This document shows, piece by piece, positions 45,174 through 56,349 of a stretch of DNA of 64,000 nucleotides. Source of the stretch: Kistimonas asteriae. Its GTDB lineage: Bacteria > Pseudomonadota > Gammaproteobacteria > Pseudomonadales > Endozoicomonadaceae. The position numbers and the translations under genes were made by a program. The notes below the pieces were generated by a model. That model was not told the origin of the DNA and did not search any database. It worked only from the letters and a program-made list of their open reading frames with translations. How positions within the stretch are numbered: position 1 is the first letter of the stretch; the number at the start of each line of letters is the position of its first letter. The stretch is taken from contig NZ_JAEVHF010000010.1 in NCBI RefSeq assembly GCF_018263925.1, positions 93,458 through 157,457 of the forward strand, written 5' to 3'.

Positions 45174-46505
45174 ATGATCAACATAAAACGGGGCCTGGAT
45201 CTACCGATAACGGGATCGCCAGAGCAGACCATTGCCGAGGGGCGTCATGTGCGCTCCGTGGCGGTGCTCGGCTCTGACTATGTGGGTATGAAGCCCACCA
45301 TGGCGGTCGCAGTCGGAGACCGGGTAAACCTGGGGCAACTGCTTTTTACTGATAAAAAAAATACCGATGTCCGTTATACATCTCCGGCGAGTGGTGTCGT
45401 CGCTGCGATTCACCGTGGTGAAAAGCGCGTCTTCCAATCACTGGTCATTGATGTTGACGGTGAGGGAGAAGAGTCGTTCTCCCAATACGCACCTGCAGAC
45501 CTTGACGGTCTGACCAGAGAACAGGTGCAGGCGAATCTGGTGCAATCCGGCTTGTGGACCGCATTGCGCACCCGTCCTTACAGCAAGGTGCCGGTACCGG
45601 GTACTGCGCCGGTAGCGCTGTTTGTGACCGCAATGGACACCAATCCGCTTTCGGCCAATCCGGAAGTGATCATTGCCGAGCAGGCCGAAGCCTTCGAGCA
45701 GGGGCTGAAGGTGCTCAGTAAGTTGGCGGATGGCAAACTTTATCTTTGTAAGGCGCCTGGTGCTGTTATGCCAGAGGGGCCTGCACAGGTTGAAGAGTTT
45801 TCCGGTCCTCACCCTGCAGGTCTGGTGGGAACCCATATTCATTTCCTCGAGTCCGTCGGCGCTAACAAGACAGTCTGGCACATTGGTTATCAGGATGTGA
45901 TTGCTGTCGGCAAACTGTTTGTGACAGGTCGCCTGTTTGTCGAGCGTGTAATTGCACTGTCCGGCCCCCAGGTGGAAAAACCGCGCCTTATTCGGACACG
46001 TCTGGGTGCAAGTACGGAAGAACTGACCGCGGGCGAGTTGCTGTCAGACGAGAACCGTGTGATTTCCGGCTCCGTCTTTGGTGGTTTTACGGCCAGCGGA
46101 CCTTATGCCTATCTGGGGCGCTATAGCAACCAGATCACCGTGTTGCGCGAAGGCCGTGAGCGTCCATTGCTTCATTACATTATGCCGGGCTCCGATCGTT
46201 TTTCTGTCATGCCGATCTACGTATCCCGGTTCATGAAAAAGTTGTTCCCTTTCAGTACAACCACGAACGGTAGCGAGCGCGCCATGGTGCCCGTCGGTGC
46301 GTATGAAAAGGTGATGCCGCTGGATGTGCTGCCAACACAGCTGCTTCGCTCCATTATTGTCGGCGATACTGAAACGGCCCAGAAGCTGGGTGTGCTGGAA
46401 CTGGATGAAGAAGATCTGGCCCTGTGCACTTATGTTTGCCCGGGCAAGTATGAGTACGGTCCGATCCTGCGTGATAATCTGACCACCATCGAGAAAGAGG
46501 GGTGA
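45174..46505 (+). CDS. nqrA: Na+-translocating NADH:quinone reductase subunit A
   Basis: The largest peripheral subunit of Na+-NQR, 443 residues, facing the cytoplasm and close to the ubiquinone site. The N-terminus ([17 protein letters not shown]) and the internal lipoyl-like fold ([19 protein letters not shown]) are typical. It is first in the six-gene operon; its stop codon lies three bases before the nqrB ATG. The complex oxidises NADH, reduces quinone and pumps Na+ outward. Confidence 0.98.
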   Translation: MINIKRGLDLPITGSPEQTIAEGRHVRSVAVLGSDYVGMKPTMAVAVGDRVNLGQLLFTDKKNTDVRYTSPASGVVAAIHRGEKRVFQSLVIDVDGEGEESFSQYAPADLDGLTREQVQANLVQSGLWTALRTRPYSKVPVPGTAPVALFVTAMDTNPLSANPEVIIAEQAEAFEQGLKVLSKLADGKLYLCKAPGAVMPEGPAQVEEFSGPHPAGLVGTHIHFLESVGANKTVWHIGYQDVIAVGKLFVTGRLFVERVIALSGPQVEKPRLIRTRLGASTEELTAGELLSDENRVISGSVFGGFTASGPYAYLGRYSNQITVLREGRERPLLHYIMPGSDRFSVMPIYVSRFMKKLFPFSTTTNGSERAMVPVGAYEKVMPLDVLPTQLLRSIIVGDTETAQKLGVLELDEEDLALCTYVCPGKYEYGPILRDNLTTIEKEG

Positions 46506-46507
46506 CC

Positions 46508-47713
46508 ATGGGGTTGCGAAAAGTTCTTGATTCCGTCGCGCCTCTGTTTGAGAAAGGGGGCAAGTACGAAAAATGGTATCCGCTGTATGAAGCGGTTGAT
46601 ACCGTCTTTTATAGTCCGCCGTCAGTCACCCATACCACGTCACATGTTCGGGACGGGATTGACCTGAAGCGTATCATGATCACCGTTTGGGCCTGTGCGT
46701 TTCCCGCCATGTTCTATGGCATGTGGAACCTGGGTTATCAGGCGAACATGGCCATCCAGGGTGGTTTGTCTGCACCGTCTGACTGGCATGGCTTGCTGAT
46801 CAGCCTGTTTGCGGGGCACGATCCCTCCAGTATCTGGGACAACATGATCTACGGGGCAGCCTACTTCCTGCCGGTGTATCTGGTCACGTTTATGGTGGGC
46901 GGTTTCTGGGAAGTCCTGTTTGCCACTGTGCGCAAACATGAGATAAACGAAGGTTTCTTTGTTACTTCCATTCTGTTTGCTCTGATTGTGCCTCCGACCA
47001 TCCCACTATGGCAGGTTGCTCTGGGTATCAGCTTCGGTGTTGTCATTGGTAAGGAAGTCTTCGGTGGTACCGGTAAGAACTTCCTGAACCCGGCGCTGAC
47101 GGGACGTGCGTTCCTGTTCTTCGCGTATCCAGCACAAATGTCCGGTGACGCGGTATGGACCGCAGTTGATGGCTTCAGTGGTGCGACTGCACTGAGCCTG
47201 GGTGCTGATGGTGGTGTTGAAAACATCATGAGCCACGGCATTACCTGGTTTGATGCTTTCTACGGCAGCATTCAGGGTTCTATCGGTGAGACCTCGACGC
47301 TGGCCATTCTGCTGGGTGGTGCGGTGATGATTGCCATGGGTATCGCGTCCTGGCGGATTGTTGCTGGCACGATTCTGGGCATGATTGCCATGAGCACACT
47401 CTTCAATGTGATCGGTTCTGACACCAATCCGATGTTTGCCATGCCCTGGTACTGGCACTTTGTCTTGGGTGGTTTTGCCTTTGGCTTGATCTTCATGACG
47501 ACGGATCCGGTGTCCGCAGCAATGACGCATACCGGTCGCTGGCTATTTGGCGCCCTGATTGGTGTGATGGTCATCCTGATTCGTGTCGCCAACCCGGCCT
47601 TTCCGGAAGGCATGATGCTGGCAGTTCTGTTTGCCAACCTGTTTGCACCGTTGATTGATCATTTCGTGGTGCAGGCCAACATCAAACGTCGGGAGGCACG
47701 CGTCAATGGCTAA
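46508..47713 (+). CDS. nqrB: Na+-translocating NADH:quinone reductase subunit B
   Basis: A membrane subunit of 401 residues with about ten helices. ATG 46508 (MGLRKVLDS) has GAGGGG five to six bases upstream; a GTG at 46502 overlaps nqrA. The covalent FMN is attached to Thr227 in [10 protein letters not shown], the substrate motif of ApbE, whose gene lies at 51157. NqrB also carries riboflavin and forms part of the Na+ channel. Its end overlaps nqrC by eight bases. Confidence 0.98.
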   Translation: MGLRKVLDSVAPLFEKGGKYEKWYPLYEAVDTVFYSPPSVTHTTSHVRDGIDLKRIMITVWACAFPAMFYGMWNLGYQANMAIQGGLSAPSDWHGLLISLFAGHDPSSIWDNMIYGAAYFLPVYLVTFMVGGFWEVLFATVRKHEINEGFFVTSILFALIVPPTIPLWQVALGISFGVVIGKEVFGGTGKNFLNPALTGRAFLFFAYPAQMSGDAVWTAVDGFSGATALSLGADGGVENIMSHGITWFDAFYGSIQGSIGETSTLAILLGGAVMIAMGIASWRIVAGTILGMIAMSTLFNVIGSDTNPMFAMPWYWHFVLGGFAFGLIFMTTDPVSAAMTHTGRWLFGALIGVMVILIRVANPAFPEGMMLAVLFANLFAPLIDHFVVQANIKRREARVNG

Positions 47714-48494
47714 TAACGACACAATTAAAAAGACGCTGCTGGTCACCATCACACTCTCTCTTGTGTGTTCGGTACTGGTGTCCGGCGCAGCGGTTGCATT
47801 GAAATCTCGGCAGGACGAGAACAAGGTGCTGGATGTCCAGCAGAATATTCTTGCCATCTCCGGGCTGGTGGAAGATCCCAAGGCGCTGAACCGCCAGGAA
47901 ATCCAGGAAGAGTTCAGCAAGATCACACCAAAGCTTGTGGATCTTGAAACCGGCAAGTTTGATACCAAGCTGAATGTCGACACATTTAATCAGCAGGCGG
48001 CCTCCAAGGATCCTGCGATGTCAAATGTGTTGCCTGCCGATCAGGATAAAGCGTTAATCAAGCGCTTGGAGAAGACGGCCAAGATCTACGTGATCGAGAA
48101 GGATGGCAAGCTGGATACCGTCATCCTCCCCGTGCGTGGTTATGGCTTGTGGTCAACCCTACATGGCTTCCTGGCACTGGAAAGTGACCTGAATACCGTA
48201 GCGGGCTTTGGCTTCTATCAGCATGCTGAAACGCCAGGCCTGGGCGGTGAGGTTGATAATCCTCGCTGGAAGGGATTGTGGGTCGGTAAAGAAGTATTTG
48301 ATGACAAGGGTAATATTGACATTACAGTCGTCAAAGGCGCTGTTGATCCATCGGCATCTGATGCCAAGCATAAGGTGGATGGCTTGTCTGGTGCGACCTT
48401 GACCAGCCGTGGCGTCGATAACCTGGTGAAGTTCTGGCTTGGCAAGAATGGCTTTGGCCCGTTCCTTGATAATCTGAAGAAGGGGGAGGCGTAA
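47706..48494 (+). CDS. nqrC: Na+-translocating NADH:quinone reductase subunit C
   Basis: A 262-residue subunit with one N-terminal membrane helix ([22 protein letters not shown]) and a periplasmic FMN domain. ATG 47706 gives the usual start; the longer frame runs inside nqrB. The covalent FMN is on Thr231 in [12 protein letters not shown], near the C-terminus. It passes electrons between the NqrDE iron centre and NqrB. Confidence 0.98.
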   Translation: MANNDTIKKTLLVTITLSLVCSVLVSGAAVALKSRQDENKVLDVQQNILAISGLVEDPKALNRQEIQEEFSKITPKLVDLETGKFDTKLNVDTFNQQAASKDPAMSNVLPADQDKALIKRLEKTAKIYVIEKDGKLDTVILPVRGYGLWSTLHGFLALESDLNTVAGFGFYQHAETPGLGGEVDNPRWKGLWVGKEVFDDKGNIDITVVKGAVDPSASDAKHKVDGLSGATLTSRGVDNLVKFWLGKNGFGPFLDNLKKGEA

Positions 48495-48495
48495 G

Positions 48496-49158
48496 ATGAG
48501 CGAAAAGAAAGACGTCATACTGACGCCCATATTCAACAACAACCCCATCGCATTGCAGATACTGGGTATCTGCTCCGCGCTGGCGGTAACGACCAGTATG
48601 AAGGTCAGCCTGGTTATGGCGATTGCCGTAATCTTTGTAACGGCCTTCTCTAACCTTTTCGTCTCATTAATCCGGAATCAGATTCCGAACAGCATCCGGA
48701 TCATTGCCCAGATGACGATCATTGCGTCGCTGGTTATCGTGGTCGATCAGGTATTGAAAGCCTACGCTTATGAAATCAGCAAGCAGTTGTCGGTGTTTGT
48801 GGGGCTGATCATTACCAACTGTATCGTTATGGGGCGTGCTGAAGCCTATGCCATGAAGAACCCTCCGGGTATGTCGTTCCTGGATGGTATTGGTAATGGC
48901 CTGGGTTATGGTGCCGTTCTGCTGGCTGTTGGTTTCTTCCGTGAGCTTCTGGGCTCTGGCAAGCTGTTCGGCTTTGAAGTACTGCCCCTGGTTAACAATG
49001 GCGGCTGGTATCTGCCGAATGGCCTGATGCTGCTGGCACCTAGCGCCTTCTTCCTGATCGGTCTGTTGATCTGGGCATTACGCGCCTGGAAAACCGAACA
49101 GGTCGAGGCACCTGAATTCAAGATGGCGGCGCACACGACGGCTAAGGAGGCGCACTGA
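48496..49158 (+). CDS. nqrD: Na+-translocating NADH:quinone reductase subunit D
   Basis: A 220-residue integral membrane subunit with about six helices. Cys26 (LGICSALAV) and Cys109 ([13 protein letters not shown]) are the two conserved cysteines that, with two from NqrE, hold the iron in the membrane core. The pair of inverted repeats with NqrE resembles RnfA/RnfE. It begins one base after the nqrC stop. Confidence 0.98.
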   Translation: MSEKKDVILTPIFNNNPIALQILGICSALAVTTSMKVSLVMAIAVIFVTAFSNLFVSLIRNQIPNSIRIIAQMTIIASLVIVVDQVLKAYAYEISKQLSVFVGLIITNCIVMGRAEAYAMKNPPGMSFLDGIGNGLGYGAVLLAVGFFRELLGSGKLFGFEVLPLVNNGGWYLPNGLMLLAPSAFFLIGLLIWALRAWKTEQVEAPEFKMAAHTTAKEAH

Positions 49159-49160
49159 TC

Positions 49161-49760
49161 ATGGTAGAACATTATCTCAGCCTGTTCGTCAAGGCGGTGT
49201 TTGTTGAGAACATGGCGCTGGCGTTCTTCCTGGGCATGTGTACTTTCCTGGCCGTGTCCAAGAAAATCCAGACTGCACTGGGTCTGGGGGTTGCTGTTAT
49301 TGTGGTACTGGTCATCACCGTGCCAGTCAATAACCTGATCTTTACCCATGTGCTGAAAGAAGGCGCAATTGTTGAGGGCGTTGATCTGACGTTCCTCGGC
49401 TATATCACTTACATTGGTGTTATTGCTGCCATCGTTCAGATTCTGGAGATGTTCCTGGATCGCTATGTGCCGGCACTGTATAACGCATTGGGCGTTTTCC
49501 TGCCCCTGATCACGGTGAACTGTGCCATCCTGGGCGCCTCCCTGTTCATGGTGGAGCGTGACTACAGTTTTGGTGACAGTGTTGTCTACGGCCTGGGTGC
49601 AGGTACGGGTTGGGCGCTGGCTATCGTGGCACTGGCGGGTATCCGTGAGAAGCTGAAATACAGTGACGTACCTCCGGGGCTCCGGGGGCTGGGCATCACA
49701 TTCATTACCGTAGGACTGATGTCGCTTGGCTTCATGTCCTTCTCCGGTGTCCAGTTGTAA
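49161..49760 (+). CDS. nqrE: Na+-translocating NADH:quinone reductase subunit E
   Basis: A 199-residue membrane subunit, partner of NqrD. The iron-binding Cys27 ([12 protein letters not shown]) and Cys121 ([13 protein letters not shown]) are present. Six helices are predicted. It follows nqrD after two bases. Iron delivery probably needs NqrM, encoded at 52301. Confidence 0.98.
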   Translation: MVEHYLSLFVKAVFVENMALAFFLGMCTFLAVSKKIQTALGLGVAVIVVLVITVPVNNLIFTHVLKEGAIVEGVDLTFLGYITYIGVIAAIVQILEMFLDRYVPALYNALGVFLPLITVNCAILGASLFMVERDYSFGDSVVYGLGAGTGWALAIVALAGIREKLKYSDVPPGLRGLGITFITVGLMSLGFMSFSGVQL

Positions 49761-49774
49761 GGGGGTGAAAGAAC

Positions 49775-51007
49775 ATGAGTGATACGCAGATCATTATACT
49801 GGGTGTCGTGATGTTCACGCTCATCGTGCTGAGCCTGGTGGCGATTATCCTCGCCGCCCGTTCGAGGCTGGTCAGCACCGGTGACGTGACCATTGAAATC
49901 AACGGCGATCCCACCAAGACCATCACGGCGCAGGCTGGTGGTAAACTGCTGCAAACTTTGTCTGGACAGGGAATTTTCCTCTCTTCTGCCTGTGGTGGCG
50001 GTGGTACCTGTGCCCAGTGCAAGTGCCAGGTAAGCGATGGCGGTGGTTCTGCACTGCCGACAGAAGAGCCTCACTTTACTCGTCGTGAGTTGAATGAAGG
50101 TTGGCGTTTGTCCTGCCAGGTACCGGTCAAGCAGAACATGCAGATCGAAGTGCCTGAAGAGTTCTTCGGCGTCCAGAAGTGGGAGTGTGAGGTTGTTGCC
50201 AATGATAACGTCGCGACGTTTATCAAGGAACTGACCCTGAAGCTGCCGGAAGGGGAGAATGTGGATTTCCGCGCCGGTGGTTACGTGCAGCTTGAAGCGC
50301 CACCTCATGAAGTTGACTACAAGAACTTTGCTATTCCTGAGGAGTACAAGGGTGACTGGGACAAGTTTAACCTCTGGCAGTATAAGTCCAAGGTTAACGA
50401 CACCGTTATCCGTGCGTACTCCATGGCGAACTATCCCGAAGAGAAGGGTATTCTGAAGTTCAATATCCGGATTGCATCTCCGCCGCCAGGAATGGATGTA
50501 CCGCCGGGGCAGATGTCTTCCTATGTCTTCAACCTGAAGCCGGGCGATAAGATCACTGTTTACGGTCCATTTGGTGAGTTCTTTGCCAAGGATACCGATG
50601 CCGAGATGGTCTTTGTTGGTGGTGGTGCGGGCATGGCGCCGATGCGTTCCCATATTTTTGATCAGCTCCGGCGCCTGGATTCCAATCGCAAGATTTCGTT
50701 CTGGTATGGCGCGCGTTCCATGCGTGAATCCTTCTATAACGAAGAATATGATCAGCTGGCCGCTGACAACGAGAATTTCAACTGGCACCTGGCTCTGTCT
50801 GATCCGCAGCCGGAAGATAATTGGGAAGGTCTCACCGGGTTTATTCATAACGTACTGTATGAAAACTACCTGAAGGATCATTCTGCCCCTGAAGACTGTG
50901 AGTTCTACATGTGCGGACCGCCCATGATGAACGCAGCGGTTATCAAGATGCTGGAAGATCTTGGTGTAGAGCGGGATAATATCCTCCTCGATGACTTCGG
51001 CGGCTGA
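49775..51007 (+). CDS. nqrF: Na+-translocating NADH:quinone reductase subunit F
   Basis: The NADH-oxidising subunit, 410 residues. One N-terminal helix ([21 protein letters not shown]) anchors it. The [2Fe-2S] domain has Cys73, Cys79, Cys82 and Cys114 ([14 protein letters not shown] ... LSCQV). The FAD domain carries [11 protein letters not shown] and the NADH domain [12 protein letters not shown]. It is last of the operon and followed by a strong terminator. Confidence 0.98.
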   Translation: MSDTQIIILGVVMFTLIVLSLVAIILAARSRLVSTGDVTIEINGDPTKTITAQAGGKLLQTLSGQGIFLSSACGGGGTCAQCKCQVSDGGGSALPTEEPHFTRRELNEGWRLSCQVPVKQNMQIEVPEEFFGVQKWECEVVANDNVATFIKELTLKLPEGENVDFRAGGYVQLEAPPHEVDYKNFAIPEEYKGDWDKFNLWQYKSKVNDTVIRAYSMANYPEEKGILKFNIRIASPPPGMDVPPGQMSSYVFNLKPGDKITVYGPFGEFFAKDTDAEMVFVGGGAGMAPMRSHIFDQLRRLDSNRKISFWYGARSMRESFYNEEYDQLAADNENFNWHLALSDPQPEDNWEGLTGFIHNVLYENYLKDHSAPEDCEFYMCGPPMMNAAVIKMLEDLGVERDNILLDDFGG

Positions 51008-51020
51008 TAGGCGCTGAAGG

Positions 51021-51048
51021 AAAAAGCCCGGTTTTACCGGGCTTTTTT
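51021..51048 (+). terminator. Rho-independent terminator of the nqr operon
   Basis: AAAAAGCCCGGT, loop TTT, ACCGGGCTTTTTT: a twelve-pair stem with T-run 14 bases after nqrF. The A-run makes it bidirectional. apbE and nqrM lie beyond it and need some read-through or a separate promoter. Confidence 0.93.
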
Positions 51049-51156
51049 GTGCCTGGTGAATTGTGGATGGAAAGCCGTTCATCGGAAACTCGCATGGTAA
51101 CGTTAGGGCGATCACGGTAGAATCCGTGCCTTGATTCACACTCAGGATATGGTTCC

Positions 51157-52254
51157 TTGCCTAAGCGTTTCCCCTTGACCCTGGTGCTGATTGCCGCTCT
51201 GGTATTGGCTGCGGCGGTCTACTATCAGTCGACAAGACCCTCCATACATGTCCTCCATGGTAAAACCATGGGCACGACCTACAACATCAAGTATGTTGCC
51301 GATAACGCGATCCCTTCCGAAGATGTTATTGGTAAGCAGGTGCATCGTGCCTTACAGGATGTCGATGACCGCATGTCGACTTATAAGCCGGATTCAGAAT
51401 TGATGCGCTTTAACCGGCATCCAGTTGAGCAACCGTTTACCGCCAGTGCCGATTTGGCTGCCTTGATCCGTGAAAGTCAGCAGATTTCCCGAATGTCGGG
51501 TGGCGCTTATGATGTGACGGTCGGACCGCTGGTGAATCTTTGGGGGTTTGGCGCTGGTAATAAGGCGACAGCCGCATCACTAGATCCCGAAAAGGATGAT
51601 CCTGCGTTTATCCAGTGGTTGGCGGAGAGTGGCGCGTCACGTGTGCCACCTGCGGATAAAATCCAGGAAGCCATGAGAACGGTAGGGTATGACAGCGTGG
51701 CTGTTGATGATAATCAGCAAACACTGACCCGTCTGAAGCCCGTCTTTGTCGACCTTTCTTCGATTGCCAAGGGCTATGGCGTCGATCAGGCCGCCAGGGC
51801 GCTCGAGGCCCAGGGCATTACGGATTATATGGTTGAAGTCGGTGGTGAGATCCGAATTCGGGGTCATAAGCCAGACGGTCAGGCCTGGCGAATTGCTATC
51901 CGGCAGCCGGAATTGCTGACTGAACAGGCAGATGGCATCATAGAAGCTGATAATAAGGGAATAGCCACCTCCGGGGACTACCTGAATTACTATGAGCAGG
52001 ATGGCGTACATTACTCCCATTTGATTGATGCGCGAACCGGCTACCCTGAGAAACACCGTCTCGCCTCTGTGGCCGTGGTGTCTGACAACGCCGCCACTGC
52101 TGATGCTTATGCCACGATGTTTATGATCCTGGGGGAAGACAAGGGATTAGCGCTGGCCGAAAAAGAGGGCTTGGCGGCCTACTTTATCTATCATACGGGT
52201 AAGGGCTTTGAATCGGTCGCCAGTACGGCATTTCGGCCATACCTGGTTCAATAA
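51157..52254 (+). CDS. apbE: FAD:protein FMN transferase ApbE
   Basis: A 365-residue enzyme that attaches FMN from FAD to Thr in NqrB and NqrC. The start is an unusual TTG (51157), supported by AGGA nine bases upstream and by the hydrophobic anchor that follows (LTLVLIAALVLAAAVYY); the ATG at 51149 is out of frame. Catalytic parts are HGKTMGTTYNIKY, RMSTYKPDSELMRFN, GAGNK, SSIAKGYGVDQ, and the metal/FAD region DARTGYPEKH and SDNAATADAYATM. No lipobox Cys is visible, so a helix rather than lipid holds it in the membrane. It lies next to its substrates' genes. Confidence 0.95.
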   Translation: MPKRFPLTLVLIAALVLAAAVYYQSTRPSIHVLHGKTMGTTYNIKYVADNAIPSEDVIGKQVHRALQDVDDRMSTYKPDSELMRFNRHPVEQPFTASADLAALIRESQQISRMSGGAYDVTVGPLVNLWGFGAGNKATAASLDPEKDDPAFIQWLAESGASRVPPADKIQEAMRTVGYDSVAVDDNQQTLTRLKPVFVDLSSIAKGYGVDQAARALEAQGITDYMVEVGGEIRIRGHKPDGQAWRIAIRQPELLTEQADGIIEADNKGIATSGDYLNYYEQDGVHYSHLIDARTGYPEKHRLASVAVVSDNAATADAYATMFMILGEDKGLALAEKEGLAAYFIYHTGKGFESVASTAFRPYLVQ

Positions 52255-52300
52255 CTGTTTGCGATAAGTTGTACGACAACGTCTAATTTGGTGATATGTA

Positions 52301-52525
52301 ATGACCGTTATGCTCCTGACGTTTGCACTGTTGATTCTCGTCATACTCGCCATGTCGATCGGTGTCATTTTTGCCAATAAACCGATCAAGGGGTCATGTG
52401 GCGGTTTGGGGAGTCTGGGCTTGAAGGAGGACTGCCCGATTTGTGGCGGTGGTGACAAGGCGGCAGAAAAACTGCCGGAGAGTGCCGAATCCCTGTTTTA
52501 TGATGCCGGTAAGAAGCCGTTATAA
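52301..52525 (+). CDS. nqrM: Na+-NQR maturation factor NqrM
   Basis: A 74-residue membrane protein (DUF539). One N-terminal helix (LLTFALLILVILAMSIGVIFA) is followed by the conserved cysteine region KGSCGGLGSLGLKEDCPICGG, with Cys33, Cys45 and Cys48. In Vibrio and Klebsiella it is required to deliver iron to the NqrD/NqrE cysteines. The position just after apbE is the usual one. Confidence 0.95.
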   Translation: MTVMLLTFALLILVILAMSIGVIFANKPIKGSCGGLGSLGLKEDCPICGGGDKAAEKLPESAESLFYDAGKKPL

Positions 52526-52596
52526 GCGGTCGCACCGGACCAGCTAATAATCAGGCGGTATGATCACCGCCGTTAACAGACCATTGGAGTGCCTTG

Positions 52597-53991
52597 ATGG
52601 GTGTCAGCAATTATGATGTTGTCGTACTTGGCAGCGGGCCGGCCGGCGAAGGAGCTGCGTTTAATGCAGTCAAGCTGGGAAAGCGCGTCGCAGTTGTCGA
52701 GCAGATGCCGACGGTTGGCGGAAACTGTACCCATCTCGGCACCATTCCGTCAAAGACACTCCGTCACTCCGTTAAGCAGATTTATAGCTTTAACAATAAC
52801 CCTATGTTTCGGGAGATTGGTGAGCCGCGCTGGTTCAGTTTCCCGAATGTGCTGAAAAGTGCCCATGAGGTTATTCAGAAGCAGGTCAAATCCCGTACTC
52901 AGTATTATGCGCGGAACCGCATTGACCTCTATTTCGGTATGGGCTGTTTTGTCGATGAAAACACCATCGAAGTGGTGGAAAATGGCGGTAATGTTGAGCA
53001 TCTCTCGGCGCGTCATATCATCATTGCCACGGGGTCACGGCCTTATCGTCCCGCTGACGTAGACTTCACGCACCCTCGTATTTATGACAGTGACACGATT
53101 CTTCAGCTCAACCATACACCGCGACGGATTATCATTTATGGTGCAGGTGTTATTGGTTGTGAATACGCGTCGATATTTTCCAGTCTTGGTGTGCTGGTCG
53201 ATTTGGTTGATACGCGTGATCGATTACTTTCCTTCCTGGATAACGAGATTTCGGACGCCCTGTGTTACCACCTCCGGAAAAACAATGTGATCATCCGCCA
53301 TAACGAGGAATACCAGAAAATCGAAGGGACGGATGATGGGGTGGTGATGCACCTTAAGTCGGGCAAAAAGATCAAGGCGAACGCGCTGCTATGGGCGAAT
53401 GGACGCAGTGGGAATACCAAGAACCTCGGCTTGGAGAATATTGGGCTGGAAGCCAATAGCCGTGGCCAATTGAGCGTGAATGAGTATTACCAGACAGATG
53501 TTGACAATGTCTATGCGGCGGGTGATGTCATTGGTTGGCCAAGTTTGGCCAGTGCATCCTACGATCAGGGGCGATTTGCAGCTAACAATATCAAGGGTGA
53601 TGAGCCTCCACTGTTTGTTAGCTCGGTACCTGCCGGTATTTATACCATTCCGGAGATCAGCTCGCTGGGTAAAACAGAAGAAGAGTTAACTGAGGCCGCT
53701 GTTCCTTACGAAGTCGGTAAAGCCTTTTTCTCTCGACTGGCAAGGGCCCAAATTACCGGTGAAACTGCGGGTATGCTGAAAATACTGTTCCATCGGGAAA
53801 CACTGGAAATCCTGGGTATTCACTGTTTTGGTGACCAGGCAGCCGAGATTGTCCATATCGGCCAGGCCATCATGGAGCAACCCAATGAGGTCAACAGCCT
53901 CAAGTATTTCCTGAATACGACCTTTAACTATCCCACCATGGCGGAAGCTTATCGGGTTGCCGCACTGGATGGGATGAACAGAGTTTTTTGA
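52597..53991 (+). CDS. sthA: Soluble pyridine nucleotide transhydrogenase SthA
   Basis: A cytoplasmic flavoprotein of 464 residues that transfers hydride between NADPH and NAD+. ATG 52597 has GGAG seven bases upstream. It starts with the FAD motif [13 protein letters not shown]. The region [17 protein letters not shown] has a single Cys, as expected: SthA lacks the second Cys of the disulfide in related lipoamide dehydrogenases. A second Rossmann motif ([13 protein letters not shown], about 180) binds NAD(P). The dimerisation domain covers 340-464. It follows the NADH-using nqr block, so redox genes cluster here. Confidence 0.96.
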   Translation: MGVSNYDVVVLGSGPAGEGAAFNAVKLGKRVAVVEQMPTVGGNCTHLGTIPSKTLRHSVKQIYSFNNNPMFREIGEPRWFSFPNVLKSAHEVIQKQVKSRTQYYARNRIDLYFGMGCFVDENTIEVVENGGNVEHLSARHIIIATGSRPYRPADVDFTHPRIYDSDTILQLNHTPRRIIIYGAGVIGCEYASIFSSLGVLVDLVDTRDRLLSFLDNEISDALCYHLRKNNVIIRHNEEYQKIEGTDDGVVMHLKSGKKIKANALLWANGRSGNTKNLGLENIGLEANSRGQLSVNEYYQTDVDNVYAAGDVIGWPSLASASYDQGRFAANNIKGDEPPLFVSSVPAGIYTIPEISSLGKTEEELTEAAVPYEVGKAFFSRLARAQITGETAGMLKILFHRETLEILGIHCFGDQAAEIVHIGQAIMEQPNEVNSLKYFLNTTFNYPTMAEAYRVAALDGMNRVF

Positions 53992-54089
53992 GTATTTGAT
54001 CACAGTACGGGAAAATTGATGGATTAACTCGTTAGGGACACCGACGCGTGGAATTTCATTGGTTTTTCCGACACATGTTGCGAGTCGAA

Positions 54090-54785
54090 TCATGAACCTC
54101 GAGCCAGAATTTTGACAGGTATCAATGTGCCGATATTTATGGCTATTATCCATGCATCAGATACTGCAGCTTGTTCATCTTCATACAGTTCTGCTCCCAT
54201 GCAAAGTACATCAGATAGTTCTACTTTGACGACAGCATATTCACCTTTACCTGATGCGTAGACTTTTGCCCCTTCAATAACGCCGGACTCATCGGTACCT
54301 GCTGGTAATATAAATGCGTTCACAAATGCTTTATTTGGAATGTCATGTGTCCTAGTGAATGACGGGTGAAAACCTACCCAGCCTTGCTTGGATTTTTTGT
54401 AATTCCGAATTCGTACATTAGGGAGGCTACTGGTTGTCAATAGAGCCGTATCGCCTTGTATATTCTCAAGAAATCTGATGGGTACGCCTCGAATGACTGA
54501 TGATGCAGGGGTCAGATTACGTATATTCATATTAGCGGCTGTATATTTATCAGTCATATGTATCCAGGGAATATAACCATCATCGAAGTCTCCCGTAGCG
54601 AGGAATTGCCGTTCAAGAGCATCCCCCATAGCATCGGTCATACTTTCAAGATCAACGCGCCCATGTCGCTTAGTTGCGTCTGACTGAACAGAATCTGACA
54701 GTGACTGCCTCAGCTTTTTTCGTCTTTCTGGTGTCATAGGATGAGGTGGTTGTCTATACATATTTCGAATACCCAATGTGTGCAT
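54090..54785 (-). CDS. Orphan protein of unknown function, AT-rich gene
   Basis: A protein of about 231 residues starting at ATG 54783-54785; an upstream TTG (54821) and a downstream ATG (54761) are possible starts. No signal peptide, membrane helix or known motif is seen. The N-terminal part is charged and helical (TPERRKKLRQSLSDSVQSDA); the C-terminal half looks like beta strands (VGFHPSFTRTHDIPNKAFVN, ending TLIPVKILARGS). Codon use is clearly richer in A/T than in neighbours, with ATA, TTA and AGA codons. It sits alone between sthA and a symporter gene, convergent with sthA, and the 180 bases beyond its start are AT-rich. This fits recent acquisition, but no integrase, repeat or tRNA is present to show how. 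Confidence 0.6.
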   Translation of the reverse strand: MHTLGIRNMYRQPPHPMTPERRKKLRQSLSDSVQSDATKRHGRVDLESMTDAMGDALERQFLATGDFDDGYIPWIHMTDKYTAANMNIRNLTPASSVIRGVPIRFLENIQGDTALLTTSSLPNVRIRNYKKSKQGWVGFHPSFTRTHDIPNKAFVNAFILPAGTDESGVIEGAKVYASGKGEYAVVKVELSDVLCMGAELYEDEQAAVSDAWIIAINIGTLIPVKILARGS

Positions 54786-55004
54786 TACATAAGATTCCAA
54801 GCTCTTAGTGGTTATATCCAAAGGCTGCCTGATCGACCAGTAGGAATATTGATTAAAAGCTAGACGTTATTCCTAAATTGATATGAACTTTGAAATAACA
54901 AATACCTCTAAAAGTATGTATAAAGCTGTTTTGTCAGCTTTAGGTATATCGGTAGAAATAAAAGTATCAAGTTACCAGTAGTGGAGGACAGGAAAGGAAT
55001 CTCT

Positions 55005-56348
55005 ATGGAATATGGCAGCCTTTTATCATCAAATAGGGCCTTTATTCTGGCCATTGCAGGTGCCGCTATTGGGCTGGGCAATATCTGGCGTTTTCCCTAT
55101 ATGGCGGGTGAGCATGGTGGCAGTCTTTTTTTTGTCCTGTACCTGTTCTTTGTTCTTCTATTAGGCATGCCGGTCATGATTTCTGAAATTATTATCGGTC
55201 GTGCAGGGCGCGCTAAACCTGCCACATCAATGCGTCAGTTGGCCGTTTTGTCCGGCGGCTCCCAGCACTGGGGCAAGCTGGCATGGCTAGGTACACTGGC
55301 TGCGTTGCTGATCTTGTCGTTTTACTGTGTGGTATCAGGCTGGGCGTTGTTTTATTTCATTCAGTCGGTGACCGGTCAATTAGGCCAACTGACCGCACGT
55401 CAGGCGCAGGATGTTTTCGAGACATTTCTGGCAGACCCGCTCACTGTTGTCAGTTTTCAGCTGGCATTTATTGTCATGACCCTGTGTGTCAGTGCGCGGA
55501 ATATCACCAGTGGTATTGAGGCGCTGAATAACCTGATGATGCCATTGCTTTACGTGATACTGGTCGCCCTGGTCATTGTGACGTCACAATTTCCCGGATT
55601 TTCCAGTGCAGTCTCTTACCTCTTCACGCCCGATTGGCAGAAGTTGGAGTGGTCAGTCGCTCTGGAGGCTATGGGGCATGCATTTTTTACGCTTGCGGTG
55701 GGCGCCTGCTGCCTGATGGCTTATGGCGCTTATATGCCTGATCGGCAGTCGGTGTTTAAGGCGGCCGGTATTGTGATTGTGCTGGACCTGTTGGTTGCCG
55801 TGCTGACGGGGCTGGCCACCTTTTCCGTCGTGTTTTCGGAAGGGCTGGCACCGGCATCCGGCCCAGGGTTGATGTTTGAGACACTTCCCGTTGCGTTGGG
55901 CGGGCTACCAGGAGGGCTGTGGCTGCTGCCCCTGTTTTTCCTGCTGCTGGTCATTGCAACCTGGACGTCCTCAGTGAATCTGGCCGAACCGCTGGTTGTT
56001 GCTATTGCGAGAACCGGCAATTTCAGCAGGAAGAGGGCCGCGATGATAACGGGAGGCATTGTATGGCTGCTGGGATTGATTCCCGCATTGTCATTCAATA
56101 TTTTCGATTCAGTACAGACCCAGTCCGGCCAAACGTTATTTGACCTGTTTACGGCGTTTCCTACTGACATCCTGCTGCCACTGACAGGTTTTTTGATACT
56201 GATATTTGCCGGCTTTGTAATGGATAAAGAGATTCTGGTGAGCCAACTGGGTATACACCAGAAACTGTTTAAACCCTGGCAGATCATTGTGCGTTATATC
56301 AGCCCGGCACTGGTTGTGCTGGTCTTTTCCTGGTCCTGGCTGCACTAA
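55005..56348 (+). CDS. Neurotransmitter:sodium symporter (SNF) family transporter
   Basis: A 447-residue inner-membrane symporter with about 11-12 helices. ATG 55005 has AAGGA seven bases upstream; a GTG at 54981 would add eight residues. Helix 1 contains the family signature AGAAIGLGNIWRFPYMAGEHGG, whose residues bind Na+ and substrate, and GMPVMISEIIIGR follows. It imports an amino acid or related amine with Na+, the gradient made by Nqr. The specific substrate cannot be read. Its stop is one base from the convergent MATE gene. Confidence 0.9.
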   Translation: MEYGSLLSSNRAFILAIAGAAIGLGNIWRFPYMAGEHGGSLFFVLYLFFVLLLGMPVMISEIIIGRAGRAKPATSMRQLAVLSGGSQHWGKLAWLGTLAALLILSFYCVVSGWALFYFIQSVTGQLGQLTARQAQDVFETFLADPLTVVSFQLAFIVMTLCVSARNITSGIEALNNLMMPLLYVILVALVIVTSQFPGFSSAVSYLFTPDWQKLEWSVALEAMGHAFFTLAVGACCLMAYGAYMPDRQSVFKAAGIVIVLDLLVAVLTGLATFSVVFSEGLAPASGPGLMFETLPVALGGLPGGLWLLPLFFLLLVIATWTSSVNLAEPLVVAIARTGNFSRKRAAMITGGIVWLLGLIPALSFNIFDSVQTQSGQTLFDLFTAFPTDILLPLTGFLILIFAGFVMDKEILVSQLGIHQKLFKPWQIIVRYISPALVVLVFSWSWLH

Positions 56349-56349
56349 A

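Noticed and set aside
49586..51139. 517-codon minus-strand frame opposite nqrE and nqrF
   Set aside because: It is antisense to two certain genes, has a His/Arg/Thr-rich shadow composition and no initiation site.
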